NCBI GenBank assembly: GCA_963170055.1
Contig: CAUJGJ010000371.1
Coordinates: 1-64,000 of the forward strand
DNA: 64,000 nt
Reading direction: 5' to 3'
DNA from: Halisarca cf. caerulea
Taxonomy: Eukaryota; Porifera; Demospongiae; Chondrillida; Halisarcidae
Shown: piece by piece, positions 25,701 through 37,503 of the stretch
Position numbering within the stretch: position 1 is the stretch's first letter
Layout of the letters: each line of letters starts with the position of its first letter
Position numbers and translations under genes: made by a program
The notes under the pieces: generated by a model
What the model saw: only the letters and a program-made list of their open reading frames with translations
Database searches by the model: none
What the model was told of the DNA's origin: nothing

Positions 25701-26622
25701 ATGTGTGTCCACTGGGAATGTGCGTGGTGCTAGTGCCAAATATTGGTATTAGCACCAGCATATCTAACACTACACAAACACGCCCACAGCACTTCAGAAA
25801 CTTCATGTGTGTCCACTGGGAATGTGCGTGGTGCTAGTGCCAAATATTGGTATTAGCACCAGCATATCCAACACTACACAAATACGCCCACAGCACTTCA
25901 GAAAGGTCATGTGTGTCCACTGGGAATGTGCGTGGTGCTAGTGCCAAATATTGGTATTAGCACCAGCATATCCAACACTACACAAATACGCCCACAGCAC
26001 TTCAGAAACTTCATGTGTGTCCACTGGGAATGTGCGTGGTGCTAGTGCCAAATATTGGTATTAGCACCAGCATATCCAACACTACACAAATACGCCCACA
26101 GCACTTCAGAAACTTCATGTGTGTCCACTGGGAATGTGCGTCGTGCTAGTGCCAAATATTGGTATTAGCACCAGCATATCCAACACTGCACAAATACGCC
26201 CACAGCACTTCAGAAACTTCATGTGTGTCCACTGGGAATGTGCGTGGTGCTAGTGCCAAATATTGGTATTAGCACCAGCATATCCAACACTACACAAATA
26301 CGCCCACATCAGTTAAGAAACTTAATGTGTGTCCACTGGGAATGTGCGTGGTGCTAGTGCGAAATATTGGTATTAGCACCAGCATATCCAACACTACACA
26401 AATACGCCCACAGCACTTCAGAAAGGTCATGTGTGTCCACTGGGAATGTGCTTGGTGCTAGTGCCAAATATTGGTATTAGCACCAGCATATCCAACACTA
26501 CACAAATACGCCCACAGCACTTCAGAAAGGTCATGTGTGTCCACTGGGAATGTGCGTGGTGCTAGTGCCAAATATTGGTATTAGCACCAGCATATCCAAC
26601 ACTACACAAATACGCCCACAGC
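22718..26622. repeat. 3,950-bp HOR, copy 2
   Basis: This is a near-identical second copy of 18,768-22,672. It ends where copy 1 reads GCTCATCAGA and this copy reads GCACTTCAGA. A private TATCTAACAC change lies near 24,724. TATCTAAC markers at 24,407, 25,447 and 25,759 reproduce those at 20,457, 21,497 and 21,809. The 45 bp before it (22,673-22,717) belong to the joining unit. Confidence 0.9.
22761..23852. repeat. Divergent 1.1-kb marker block, copy 2
   Basis: This has the same ordered private variants as 18,811-19,902, shifted by 3,950 bp. It ends GTTTCTATTGGTAATGTGCG followed by TCGTGC, as in copy 1. Confidence 0.9.
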
Positions 26623-29600
26623 ACTTCAGAAACTTCATGTGTGTCCACTGGGAATGTGCGTGGTGCTAGTGCCAAATATTGGTATTAGCACCAGCATATC
26701 CAACAATACACAAATACGCCCACAGCACTTCAGAAACTTCATGTGTGTCCACTGGGAATGTGCGTCGTGCTAGTGCCAAATATTGGTATTAGCACCAGCA
26801 TATCCAACACTGCACAAATACGCCCACAGCACTTCAGAAACTTCATGTGTGTCCACTGGGAATGTGCGTGGTGCTAGTGCCAAATATTGGTATTAGCACC
26901 AGCATATCCAACACTACACAAATACGCCGACAGCACTTCAGAAAGGTCATGTGTGTCCACTGGGAATGTGCGTGGTGCTAGTGCCAAATATTGGTATTAG
27001 AACCAGCATATCCAACACTACACAAATACGCCCACAGCACTTCAGAAACTTCATGTGTGTCCACTGGGAATGTGCGTGGTGCTAGTGCCAAATATTGGTA
27101 TTAGCACCAGCATATCAAACACTACACAAATACGCCCACAGCACTTCAGAAAGGTCATGTGTGTCCACTGGGAATGTGCGTGGTGCTAGTGCCAAATATT
27201 GGTATTAGCACCGGCATATCCAACACTACAAAAATACGCCCACAGTAGTTTGAAACTTCATGTGTGTCCACTGGGAATGTGCGTGGTGCTAGTGCCAAAT
27301 ATTGGTATTAGCACCAGCATATCCAACACTACACAAATACGCCCACAGCACTTCAGAAAGGTCATGTGTGTCCATTGGGAATGTGCGTGGTGCTAGTGCC
27401 AAATATTGGTATTAGCACCAGCATCTCCAACACTACATAAATACGCACACAGCACTTCAGAAAGGTCATGTGTGTCCATTGGGAATGTGCGTGTTGCTAG
27501 TGCCAAATATTGGTATTATCACCAGCATATCTAACACTACACAAATACGCCCACAGCACTTCAGAAAGGTCATGTGTGTCCACTGGGAATGTGCGTGGTG
27601 CTAGTGCCAAATATTGGTATTAGCACCAGCATATCCAACACTACACAAATACGCCCACAGCACTTCAGAAACTTCATGTTTGTCCATTGGGAATGTGCGT
27701 GGTGCTAGTGCCAAATATTGGTATTAGCACCAGCTTATCTAACACTACACAAACACGCCCACAGTAGTTAAGAAACTTCATGTGTGTCCACTGGGAATGT
27801 GCTTGGTGCTAGTGCCAAATATTGGTATTAGCACCAGCATATCCAACACTACACAAATACGCCCACAGCACTTCAGAAAGGTCATGTGTGTCCACTGGGA
27901 ATGTGCGTGGTGCTAGTGCCAAATATTGGTATTAGCACCAGCACATCCAACATTACACAAATACGCCCACAGCACTTCAGAAAGGTCATGTGTGTCCATT
28001 GGGAATGTGCGTGGTGCTAGTGCCAAATATTGGTATTAGCACCAGCATATCCAACACTACACAAATACGCCCACAGCACTTGAGAAACTTCATGTGTGTC
28101 CACTGGGAATGTGCGTGGTGCTAGTGCCAAATATTGGTATTAGCACCAGCATATCCAACACTACACAAATACGCCCACAGCACTTCAGAAACTTCATGTG
28201 TGTCCACTGGGAATGTGCGTGGTGCTAGTGCGAAATATTGGTATTAGCACCAGCATATCCAACACTACACAAATACGCCCACATCAATTAAGAAACTTAA
28301 TGTGTGTCCACTGGGAATGTGCGTGGTGCTAGTGCCAAATATTGGTATTAGCACCAGCATATCCAACACTACACAAATACGCCCACAGCACTTCAGAAAG
28401 GTCATGTGTGTCCACTGGGAATGTGCTTGGTGCTAGTGCCAAATATTGGTATTAGCACAAGCATATCCAACACTACACAAATACGCCCACAGCACTTCAG
28501 AAAGGTCATGTGTGTCCACTGGGAATGTGCGTGGTGCTAGTGCCAAATATTGGTATTAGAACCAGCATATCCAACACTAAACAAATACGCCCACAGCACT
28601 TCAGAAAGGTCATGTGTGTCCACTGGGAATGTGCATGGTGCTAGTGCCAAATATTGTTATTAGCACCGGCATATCCAACACTACACAAATACGCCCACAG
28701 TAGTTAAGAAACTTAATGTGTGTCCACTGGGAATGTGCGTGGTGCTAGTGCCAAATATTGGTATTAGCACCAGCATATCCAACACTACACAAATACGCCC
28801 ACATCAGTTAAGAAACTTAATGTGTGTCCACTGGGAATGTGCGTGGTGCTAGTGCCAAATATTGGTATTAGCACCAGCATATCCAACATTACACAAATGC
28901 GCCCACAGCACTTCAGAAAGGTCATGTGTGTCCACTGGGAATGTGCGTGGTGCTAATGAAAAATATTGGTATTAGCACCAGCATATCCAACATTACACAA
29001 ATACGCCAACAGCTCATCAGAAACTTCATGTGTGTCCACTGGGAATGTGCGTGGTGCTAGTGCCAAATACTGGTATTAGCACCAGCATATCAACCACTAC
29101 ACAAATACGCCCACAGCACTTCAGAAAGGTCATGTGTGTCCACTGGGAATGTGCGTGGTGCTAGTGCCAAATATTGTTATTAGCACCAGCATATCCAACA
29201 CTACACAAATACGCCCACAGCACTTCAGAAACTTCATGTGTGTCCACTGGGAATGTGCGTGGTGCTAGTGCCAAATATTGGTATTAGCACCAGCATATCC
29301 AACACTACACAAATACGCCCACAGCACTTCAGAAAGGTCATGTGTGTCCACTGGGAATGTGCGTGGTGCTAGTGCCAAATATTGGTATTAGCACCAGCTT
29401 ATCTAACACTACACAAATACGCCCAGCGCACTTCAGAAAGGTCATGTGTGTCCACTGGGAATGTGCGTGGTGCTAGTGCCAAATATTGGTATTAGCACCA
29501 GCATATCCAACACTACACAAATACGCCCACAGCACTTCAGAAAGGTCATGTGTGTCCACTGGGAATGTGCTTGGTGCTAGTGCCAAATATTGGTATTAGC

Positions 29601-31753
29601 ACAAGCATATCCAACACTACACAAATACGCCCACAGCACTTCAGAAAGGTCATGTGTGTCCACTGGGAATGTGCGTGGTGCTAGTGCCAAATATTGGTAT
29701 TAGAACCAGCATATCCAACACTAAACAAATACGCCCACAGCACTTCAGAAAGGTCATGTGTGTCCACTGGGAATGTGCATGGTGCTAGTGCCAAATATTG
29801 TTATTAGCACCGGCATATCCAACACTACACAAATACGCCCACAGTAGTTAAGAAACTTAATGTGTGTCCACTGGGAATGTGCGTGGTGCTAGTGCCAAAT
29901 ATTGGTATTAGCACCAGCATATCCAACACTACACAAATACGCCCACATCAGTTAAGAAAATTAATGTGTGTCCACTGGGAATGTGCGTGGTGCTAGTGCC
30001 AAATATTGGTATTAGCACCAGCATATCCAACATTACACAAATGCGCCCACAGCACTTCAGAAAGGTCATGTGTGTCCACTGGGAATGTGCGTGGTGCTAG
30101 TGAAAAATATTGGTATTAGCACCAGCATATCCAACATTACACAAATACGCCAACAGCTCATCAGAAACTTCATGTGTGTCCACTGGGAATGTGCGTGGTG
30201 CTAGTGCCAAATACTGGTATTAGCACCAGCATATCCAACACTACACAAATACGCCCACAGCACTTCAGAAAGGTCATGTGTGTCCACTGGGAATGTGCGT
30301 GGTGCTAGTGCCAAATATTGTTATTAGCACCAGCATATCCAACACTACACAAATACGCCCACAGCACTTCAGAAACTTCATGTGTGTCCACTGGGAATGT
30401 GCGTGGTGCTAGTGCCAAATATTGGTATTAGCACCAGCATATCTAACACTACACAAACACGCCCACAGTAGTTAAGAAACTTCATGTGTGTCCACTGGGA
30501 ATGTGCGTGGTGCTAGTGCCAAATATTGGTATTAGCACCAGCATATCCAACACTACACAAATACGCCCACAGCACTTTAGAAAGGTCATGTGTGTCCACT
30601 GGGAATGTGCGTGGTGCTTGTGCCAAATATTGGTATTAGCACCAGCATATCCAACATTACAAAAATACGCCCACAGCACTTCAGAAACTTAATGTGTGTC
30701 CACTGGGAATGTGCGTGGTGCTAGTGCCAAATATTGGTATTAGCACCAGCATATCCAACACTACACAAATACACCCACAGTAGTTAAGAAACTTCACGTG
30801 TGTCCTCTGGGAATGTGCGTGGTGCTAGTGCCAAATATTAGTATTAGCACCAGCTAATCCAACATTACACAAATACGCCCACAGCATTATAGAAACTTCA
30901 TGTGTGTCCACTGGGAATGTGCGTGGTGCTAGTGCCAAATATTGGTTTTAGCACCAGCATATCCAACACTACACAAATACGCTCACAGCACTTCAGAAAC
31001 TTCATGTATGTCCACTGGGAATGTGCGTGGTGCTAGTGCCAAATATAGGTATTAGCATCAGCATATCCAACACTACACAAATACGCCCACAGCACTTCAG
31101 AAAGGTCATGTGTGTTCACTGGGAAGGTTTTGGTGCTAGTGCCAAATATTGGTATTAGCACCAGCATATCCAACACTACACAAATACGCTCACAGCACTT
31201 CAGAAACTTCATGTGTGTCCACTGGGAATGTGCGTGGTGCTAGTGCCAAATATTGGTATTAGCACCAGCATATCAAAACTACACAAATAAGCCCACAGCA
31301 CTTCAGAAAGGTCATGTGTGTCCACTGGGAATGTGCGTGGTGCTAGTGCCAAATATTGGTATTAGCACCAGCATATCCAACATTTTACAAATACGCCCAC
31401 AGTAGTTAAGAAATTTCATGTGTGTCCACTGGGAATGTACGTGGTGCTAGTGCCAAATATTGGTATTAGCACCAGCATATCCAACACTACACAAATACAC
31501 CCACAGCTCTTCAGAAAAGTCATGTGTGTCCACTATGAATGTGCGTGGTGCTAGTGCCAAATATTGGTATTAGCAACAGCATGTCCAACACTACACAAAT
31601 ACGCCCACAGCACTTCAGAAAGGTCATGTGTGTCCACTGGGAATGTACGTGGTGCTAGTGCCAAATATTGGTATTAGCACCAGCATATCCAACACTACAC
31701 AAATACGCCCACAGTAGTTAAGAAACTTCATGTGTTTCTATTGGTAATGTGCG
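26479..31753. repeat. Displaced second copy of 14732-19902
   Basis: Variants of 14,732-19,902 recur here at +11,748 bp. The offset drops to +11,747 after a 1-bp deletion in AGTAGTTTGAAAC near 27,250. It becomes +11,851 after about 28,880, because this copy keeps one unit (TTACACAAATGCGCCC followed by TGCTAATGAAAAATATT) that is missing near 17,140. Anchors are GTGCGTGTTGC (15,741 and 27,488), CACTTGAG (16,330 and 28,077), TAAACAAATA (17,871 and 29,722) and AAAATACGCC (18,811 and 30,662). The match ends where GCGTCGTGC (19,902) becomes GCGTGGTGCTAGTTCC (31,753). Confidence 0.88.
30662..31753. repeat. Divergent 1.1-kb marker block, copy 3
   Basis: This has the same ordered variants again, 11,851 bp after copy 1 and 7,901 bp after copy 2. 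Unlike those copies, it continues into GCGTGGTGCTAGTTCC and leads into the transition zone. It may therefore lie closest to the original context of the block. That direction is an inference. Confidence 0.88.
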
Positions 31754-33640
31754 TGGTGCTAGTTCCAAATATTGGTATTAGCACCAGCATATCCAACACT
31801 ACACAAATACGCCCACAGCACTTCAGAAACTTCAGCTGTGTCCACTGGGAATGTGCGTGGTGCTAGTGCCAAATATTGGTATTAGCACCAGCATATCCAA
31901 CACTACACAAATACCCCAACAGTAGTTAAGAAACTTCACGTGTGTCCACTGGGAATGTGCGTGGTGCTAGTGCCAAATATTGGTATTAGCACCAGCATAT
32001 CCAACACTACACAAATACGCCCACAGTAGTTAAGAAACTTCACGTGTGTCCACTGGGAATGTGCGTGGTGCTAGTGCCAAATATTGGTATTAGCACCAGC
32101 ATATCCAACACTACACAAATACGCCCACAGCACTTCAGAAACTTCATGTGTGTCCACTGGGAATGTGCGTGGTGCTAGTGCCAAATATTGGTATTAACAC
32201 CAGCATATCCAACACTACACAAATACGCCTACAGCACTTCAGAAAGGTCATGTGTGTCCACTGGGAATGTGCGTGGTGCTAGTGCCAAATATAGGTATTA
32301 GCATCAGCATATCCAACACTACACAAATACGCCCACAGCACTTCAGAAAGGTCATGTGTGTTCACTATGAATGTGCGTGGTGCTAGTGCCAAATATTGGT
32401 ATTATCACCAGCATATCCAACTCTACACAAATACGCCCACAGCACTTCAGAAACTAAATGTGTGTCCACTGGGAATGTGCGTGGTGCTAGTGCCAAATAT
32501 TGGTATTAGCACCAGTATATGTAACACTACACAAATACGCCCACAGTAGTTAAGAAACTTCATGTGTATCCACTGGGAATGTGCAAGGTGCTAGTGCCAA
32601 TTATTGGTATTAGCACCAGCATATCCAACACTACACAAATACGCCCACAGCACTTCAGAAACTTCATTTGTTTCAACTGGGAATGTGCGTGGTACTAGTG
32701 CCAAATATTGGTATTAGCACCAGCATATCCAACACTACACAAATACGCTCACAGCACTTCAGAAACTTCATGTGTGTCCACTGGGAATGTGCGTGGTGCT
32801 AGTGCCAAATATTGGTATTAGCACCAGCATATCAAAACTACACAAATAAGCCCACAGCACTTCAGAAAGGTCATGTGTGTCCACTGGGAATGTGCGTGGT
32901 GCTAGTGCCAAATATTGGTATTAGCACCAGCATATCCAACATTACACAAATACGCCCACAGTAGTAAAGAAATTTCATGTGTGTCCACTGGGAATGTACG
33001 TGGTGCTAGTGCCAAATATTGGTATTAGCACCAGCATATCCAACACTACACAAATACACCCACAGCTCTTCAGAAAGGTCATGTGTGTCCACTATGAATG
33101 TGCGTGGTGCTAGTGCCAAATATTGGTATTAGCAACAGCATATCCAACACTACACAAATACGCCCACAGCACTTCAGAAAGGTCATGTGTGTCCACTGGG
33201 AATGTACGTGGTGCTAGTGCCAAATATTGGTATTAGCACCAGCATATCCAACACTACACAAATACACCCACAGCTCTTCAGAAAGGTCATGTGTGTCCAC
33301 TATGAATGTGCGTGGTGCTAGTGCCAAATATTGGTATTAGCAACAGCATATCCAACACTACACAAATACGCCCACAGCACTTCAGAAAGGTCATGTGTGT
33401 CCACTGGGAATGTACGTGGTGCTAGTGCCAAATATTGGTATTAGCACCAGCATATCCAACACTACACAAATACGCCCACAGTAGTTAAGAAACTTCATGT
33501 GTTTCTATTGGGAATGTGCGTGGTGCTAGTTCCAAATATTGGTATTATCACCAGCATATCCAACTCTACACAAATACGCCCACAGCACTTCAGAAACTAA
33601 ATGTGTGTCCACTGGGAATGTGCGTGGTGCTAGTGCCAAA
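31754..33640. repeat. Transition zone of mixed divergent monomers
   Basis: These units combine left-domain and right-domain variants and carry many private changes: CTTCAGCTGTGTCC near 31,833, ATACCCCAACAGTAG near 31,912, TTCACGTGTGTCC near 31,937 and 32,040, GTGCAAGGTGC near 32,584, CATTTGTTTCAACTGG near 32,667, and GGTACTAGTG near 32,691. From 32,750 to 33,520 a second, imperfect version of the last part of the 1.1-kb block appears. Inside it a two-unit (208-bp) segment is tandemly duplicated, with TACACC at 33,055 and 33,263. Confidence 0.8.
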
Positions 33641-35009
33641 TATTGGTATTAGCACCAGCATATCCAAGATACACAAATACGCCCACAGCACTTAAGAAAG
33701 GTCATGTGTGTCCATTGAGAATGTGCGTGGTGCTAGTGCCAAATATTGGTATTTGCACCAGCATATCCAACACTACACAAATACGCCCACAGCACTTCAG
33801 AAAGGTCATGTGTGTCCACTGGGAATGTGCGTGGTTCTAGTGCCAAATATTGTTATTAGCACCGGCATATCCAACACTACACAAATACGACCACAGTAGT
33901 TAAGAAACTTCATGTGTGTCCATTGGGAATGTGCGTGGTGCTAGTGCCAAATATTGGTATTAGCACCAGCATATCCAACACTACATAATTACGCCCACAG
34001 CACTTCAGAAAGGTCATGTGTGTCACTGGGAATGTGCGTGGTGCTAGTGCCAAATATTAGTATTAGCACCAGCATATCCAACACTACACAAATACGCCCA
34101 CAGCACTTCAGAAAGGTCATGTGTTTTCATTGGGAATGTGCGTGGTGCTAGTGCCAAATATTGGTATTAGCACCAGCATATCCAACACTACACAAATACG
34201 CCCACAGCACTTCAGAAAGGTCATGTGTGTCCATTGGGAATGTGCGTGGTGCTAGTGCCAAATATTGGTATTAGCACCAGCATATCCAACACTACATAAA
34301 TACACCCACAGCACTTCAGAAAGGTCATGTGTGTCCACTGGGAATGTGCGTGGTGCTAGTGCCAAATATTAGTATTAGCACTAGCATATCCAACACTACA
34401 CAAATACGCCCACAGCACTTCAGAAAGGTCATGTGTGTCCATTGGGAATGTGCGTGGTTCTAGTGCCAAATATTGGTATTAGCACCAGCATATCCAACAC
34501 TACACAAATACGCCCACAGCACTTCAGAAAGGTCATGTGTGTCCACAGGGAATGTGCGTGGTGCTAGTGCAAAATATTGGTATTAGCACCAGCACATCCA
34601 ACACTACACAAATACGCCCACAGTAGTTAAGAAACTTCATGTGTGTCCACTGGGAATGTGCGTGGTGCTAGTGCCAAATATTGGTATTAGCACCAGCATA
34701 TCCAACACTACACAAATGCGCCCACAGCACTTCAGAAAGGTCATGTGTGTCCATTGGGAATGTGCGTGGTGCTAGTGCCAAATATTGGTATTAGCACCAG
34801 CATATCCAACACTACATAAATACACCCACAGCACTTCAGAAAGGTCATGTGTGTCCACTGGGAATGTGCGTGGTGCTAGTGCCAAATATTAGTATTAGCA
34901 CCAGCATATCCAACACTAAACAAATACGCCCACAGCACTTCAGAAAGGTCATGTGTGTCCACTGGGAATGTGCGTGGTGCTAGTGCCAAATATTGGTATT
35001 AGCACGTGC
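33641..35009. repeat. Start of the right-hand domain
   Basis: About 13 units, mostly subtype A. They introduce the variants that typify the right half: CATAATTACGCC followed by GTGTGTCACTGGG (a 1-bp deletion) near 33,983-34,030, GTGTTTTCATTGGG near 34,124, TTAGCACTAGC near 34,376, GTGTCCACAGGG near 34,541, and the first GCACGTGCAC at 35,002. A private deletion, TATCCAAGATACAC, lies near 33,661. Confidence 0.82.
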
Positions 35010-37503
35010 ACATCCAACACTACACAAATACGCCCACAGCACTTCAGAAAGGTCATGTGTGTCCATTGGGAATGTGCGTGGTGCTAGTGCCAAATATTGG
35101 TATTAGCACCAGCATATCCAACACTACACAAATACGCCCACAGCACTTCAGAAAGGTCATGTGTGTCCACTGGGAATGTGCGTGGTGCTAGTGCCAAATA
35201 TTGGTATTAGCACGTGCACATCCAACACTACACAAATACGCCCACAGCACTTCAGAAAGGTCATGTGTGTCCATTGGGAATGTGCGTGGTGCTAGTGCCA
35301 AATATTGGTATTAGCACAAGCATATCCAACACAACACAAATACGCCCACAGCACTTCAGAAAGGTCATGTGTGTCCACTGGGAATGTGCGTGGTGCTAGT
35401 GCCAAATATTGTTATTAGCACCGGCATATCCAACACTACACAAATACGCCCACAGTAGTTAAGAAACTTCATGTGTGTCCACTGGGAATGTGCGTGGTGC
35501 TAGTGCCAAATATTGGTATTAGCACCAGCATATCCAACACTACACAAATACGCCCACAGCACTTCAGAAAGGTCATGTGTGTCCATTGGGAATGTGCGTG
35601 GTGCTAGTGCCAAATATTGGTATTTGCACCAGCATATCCAACACTACATAAATACACCCACAGCACTTCAGAAAGGTCATGTGTGTCCATTGTGAATGTG
35701 CGTGGTGCTAGTGCCAAATATTCGTATTAGCACCAGCATATCCAACACTACACAAATACGCCCACAGCACTTCAGAAAGGTCATGTGTGTCCATTGGGAA
35801 TGTGCGTGGTGCTAGTGCCAAATATTAGTATTAGCACCAGCATATCCAACACTACACAAATACGCCCACAGCACTTAAGAAAGGTCATGTGTGTCCACTG
35901 GGAATGTGCGTGGTGCTAGTGCCAAATATTGGTATTAGCACGTGCACATCCAACACTAATCAAATACGCCCACAGCACTTCAGAAAGGTCATGTGTGTCC
36001 ATTGGGAATGTGCGTGGTGCTAGTGCCAAATATTGGTATTAGCACCAGCATATCCAACACTACATAAATACGCCCACAGCACTTCAGAAAGGTCATGTGT
36101 GTCCACTGGGAATGTGCGTGGTGCTAGTGCCAAATATTAGTATTAGCACCAGCATATCCAACACTACACAAATACGCACACAGCACTTCAGAAAGGTCAT
36201 TTGTGTCCATTGGGAATGTGCGTGGTGCTAGTGCCAAATATTGGTATTAGCACCAGCATATCTAACACTACACAAATACGCCCACAGCACTTCAGAAAGG
36301 TCATGTGTGTCCACTGGGAATGTGCGTGGTGCTAGTGCCAAATATTGGTATTAGCACCAGCATATCCAACACTACACAAATACGCCCACAGCACTTCAGA
36401 AAGGTCATGTGTGTCCATTGGGAATGTGCGTGGTGCTAGTGCAAATATTGGTATTAGCACCAGCATATCCAACACTACACAAATACGCCCACAGCACTTC
36501 AGAAAGGTCATGTGTGTCCACAGGGAATGTGCGTGGTGCTAGTGCCAAATATTGGTATTAGCACGTGCACATCCAACACTACACAAATACGCCCACAGTA
36601 GTTAAGAAACTTCATGTGTGTCCACTGGGAATGTGCGTGGTGCTAGTGCCAAATATTGGTATTAGCACCAGCATATCCAACACTACACAAATACGCCCAC
36701 AGCACTTCAGAAAGGTCATGTGTGTCCATTGGGAATATGCGTGGTGCTAGTGCCAAATATTGGTATTAGCACCAGCATATCCAACACTACATAATTACGC
36801 CCACAGCACTTCAGAAAGGTCATGTGTGTCACTGGGAATGTGCGTGGTGCTAGTGCCAAATATTAGTATTAGCACCAGCATATCCAACACTACACAAATA
36901 CGCCCACAGCACTTCAGAAAGGTCATGTGTTTTCATTGGGAATGTGCGTGGTGCTAGTGCCAAATATTAGTATTAGCACTAGCATATCCAACACTACACA
37001 AATACGCCCACAGCACTTCAGAAAGGTCATGTGTGTCCATTGGGAATGTGCGTGGTGCTAATGCCAAATATTGGTATTAGCACCAGCATATCAGACACTA
37101 CACAAATACGCCCACAGCACTTAAGAAAGGTCATGTGTGTCCACAGGGAATGTGCGTGGTGCTAGTGCCAAATATTGGTATTAGCACCAGCACATCCAAC
37201 ACTACACAAATACGCCCACAGTAGTTAAGAAACTTCATGTGTGTCCACTGGGAATGTGCGTGGTGCTAGTGCCAAATATTGGTATTAGCACCAGCATATC
37301 CAACACTACACAAATACGCCCACAGCACTTCAGAAAGGTCATGTGTGTCCATTGGGAATGTGCGTGGTGCTAGTGCCAAATATTGGTATTAGCACCAGCA
37401 TATCCAAGACTACACAAATACGCCCACAGCACTTAAGAAAGGTCATGTGTGTCCATTGAGAATGTGCGTGGTGCTAGTGCCAAATATTGGTATTAGCACC
37501 AGC
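35010..37503. repeat. 2,494-bp HOR, copy 1 of a tandem pair
   Basis: This is 24 units minus 2 bp; the two missing bases are in GTGCAAATATTGG near 36,441 and GTGTCACTGGG near 36,829. Every private variant I checked recurs at exactly +2,494: CAACACAACACAAAT, TTCGTATTAG, CACTAATCAAATAC, CATTTGTGTCC, GGGAATATGCG, CTAATGCC, TATCAGACAC and CCAAGACTAC. I found no difference inside the pair. The start is set by the unit at about 35,003, which has GCACGTGC where 37,497 has CACCAGCATATCC. Confidence 0.9.

Noticed and set aside
33820..33850. Possible RNA polymerase III B-box (GGTTCTAGTGCC)
   Set aside because: It occurs in only a few units (near 33,833 and 34,456), as a one-base change of GGTGCTAG. It mismatches the GGTTCGANTCC core, and no matching A-box or T-run terminator is seen in the unit.
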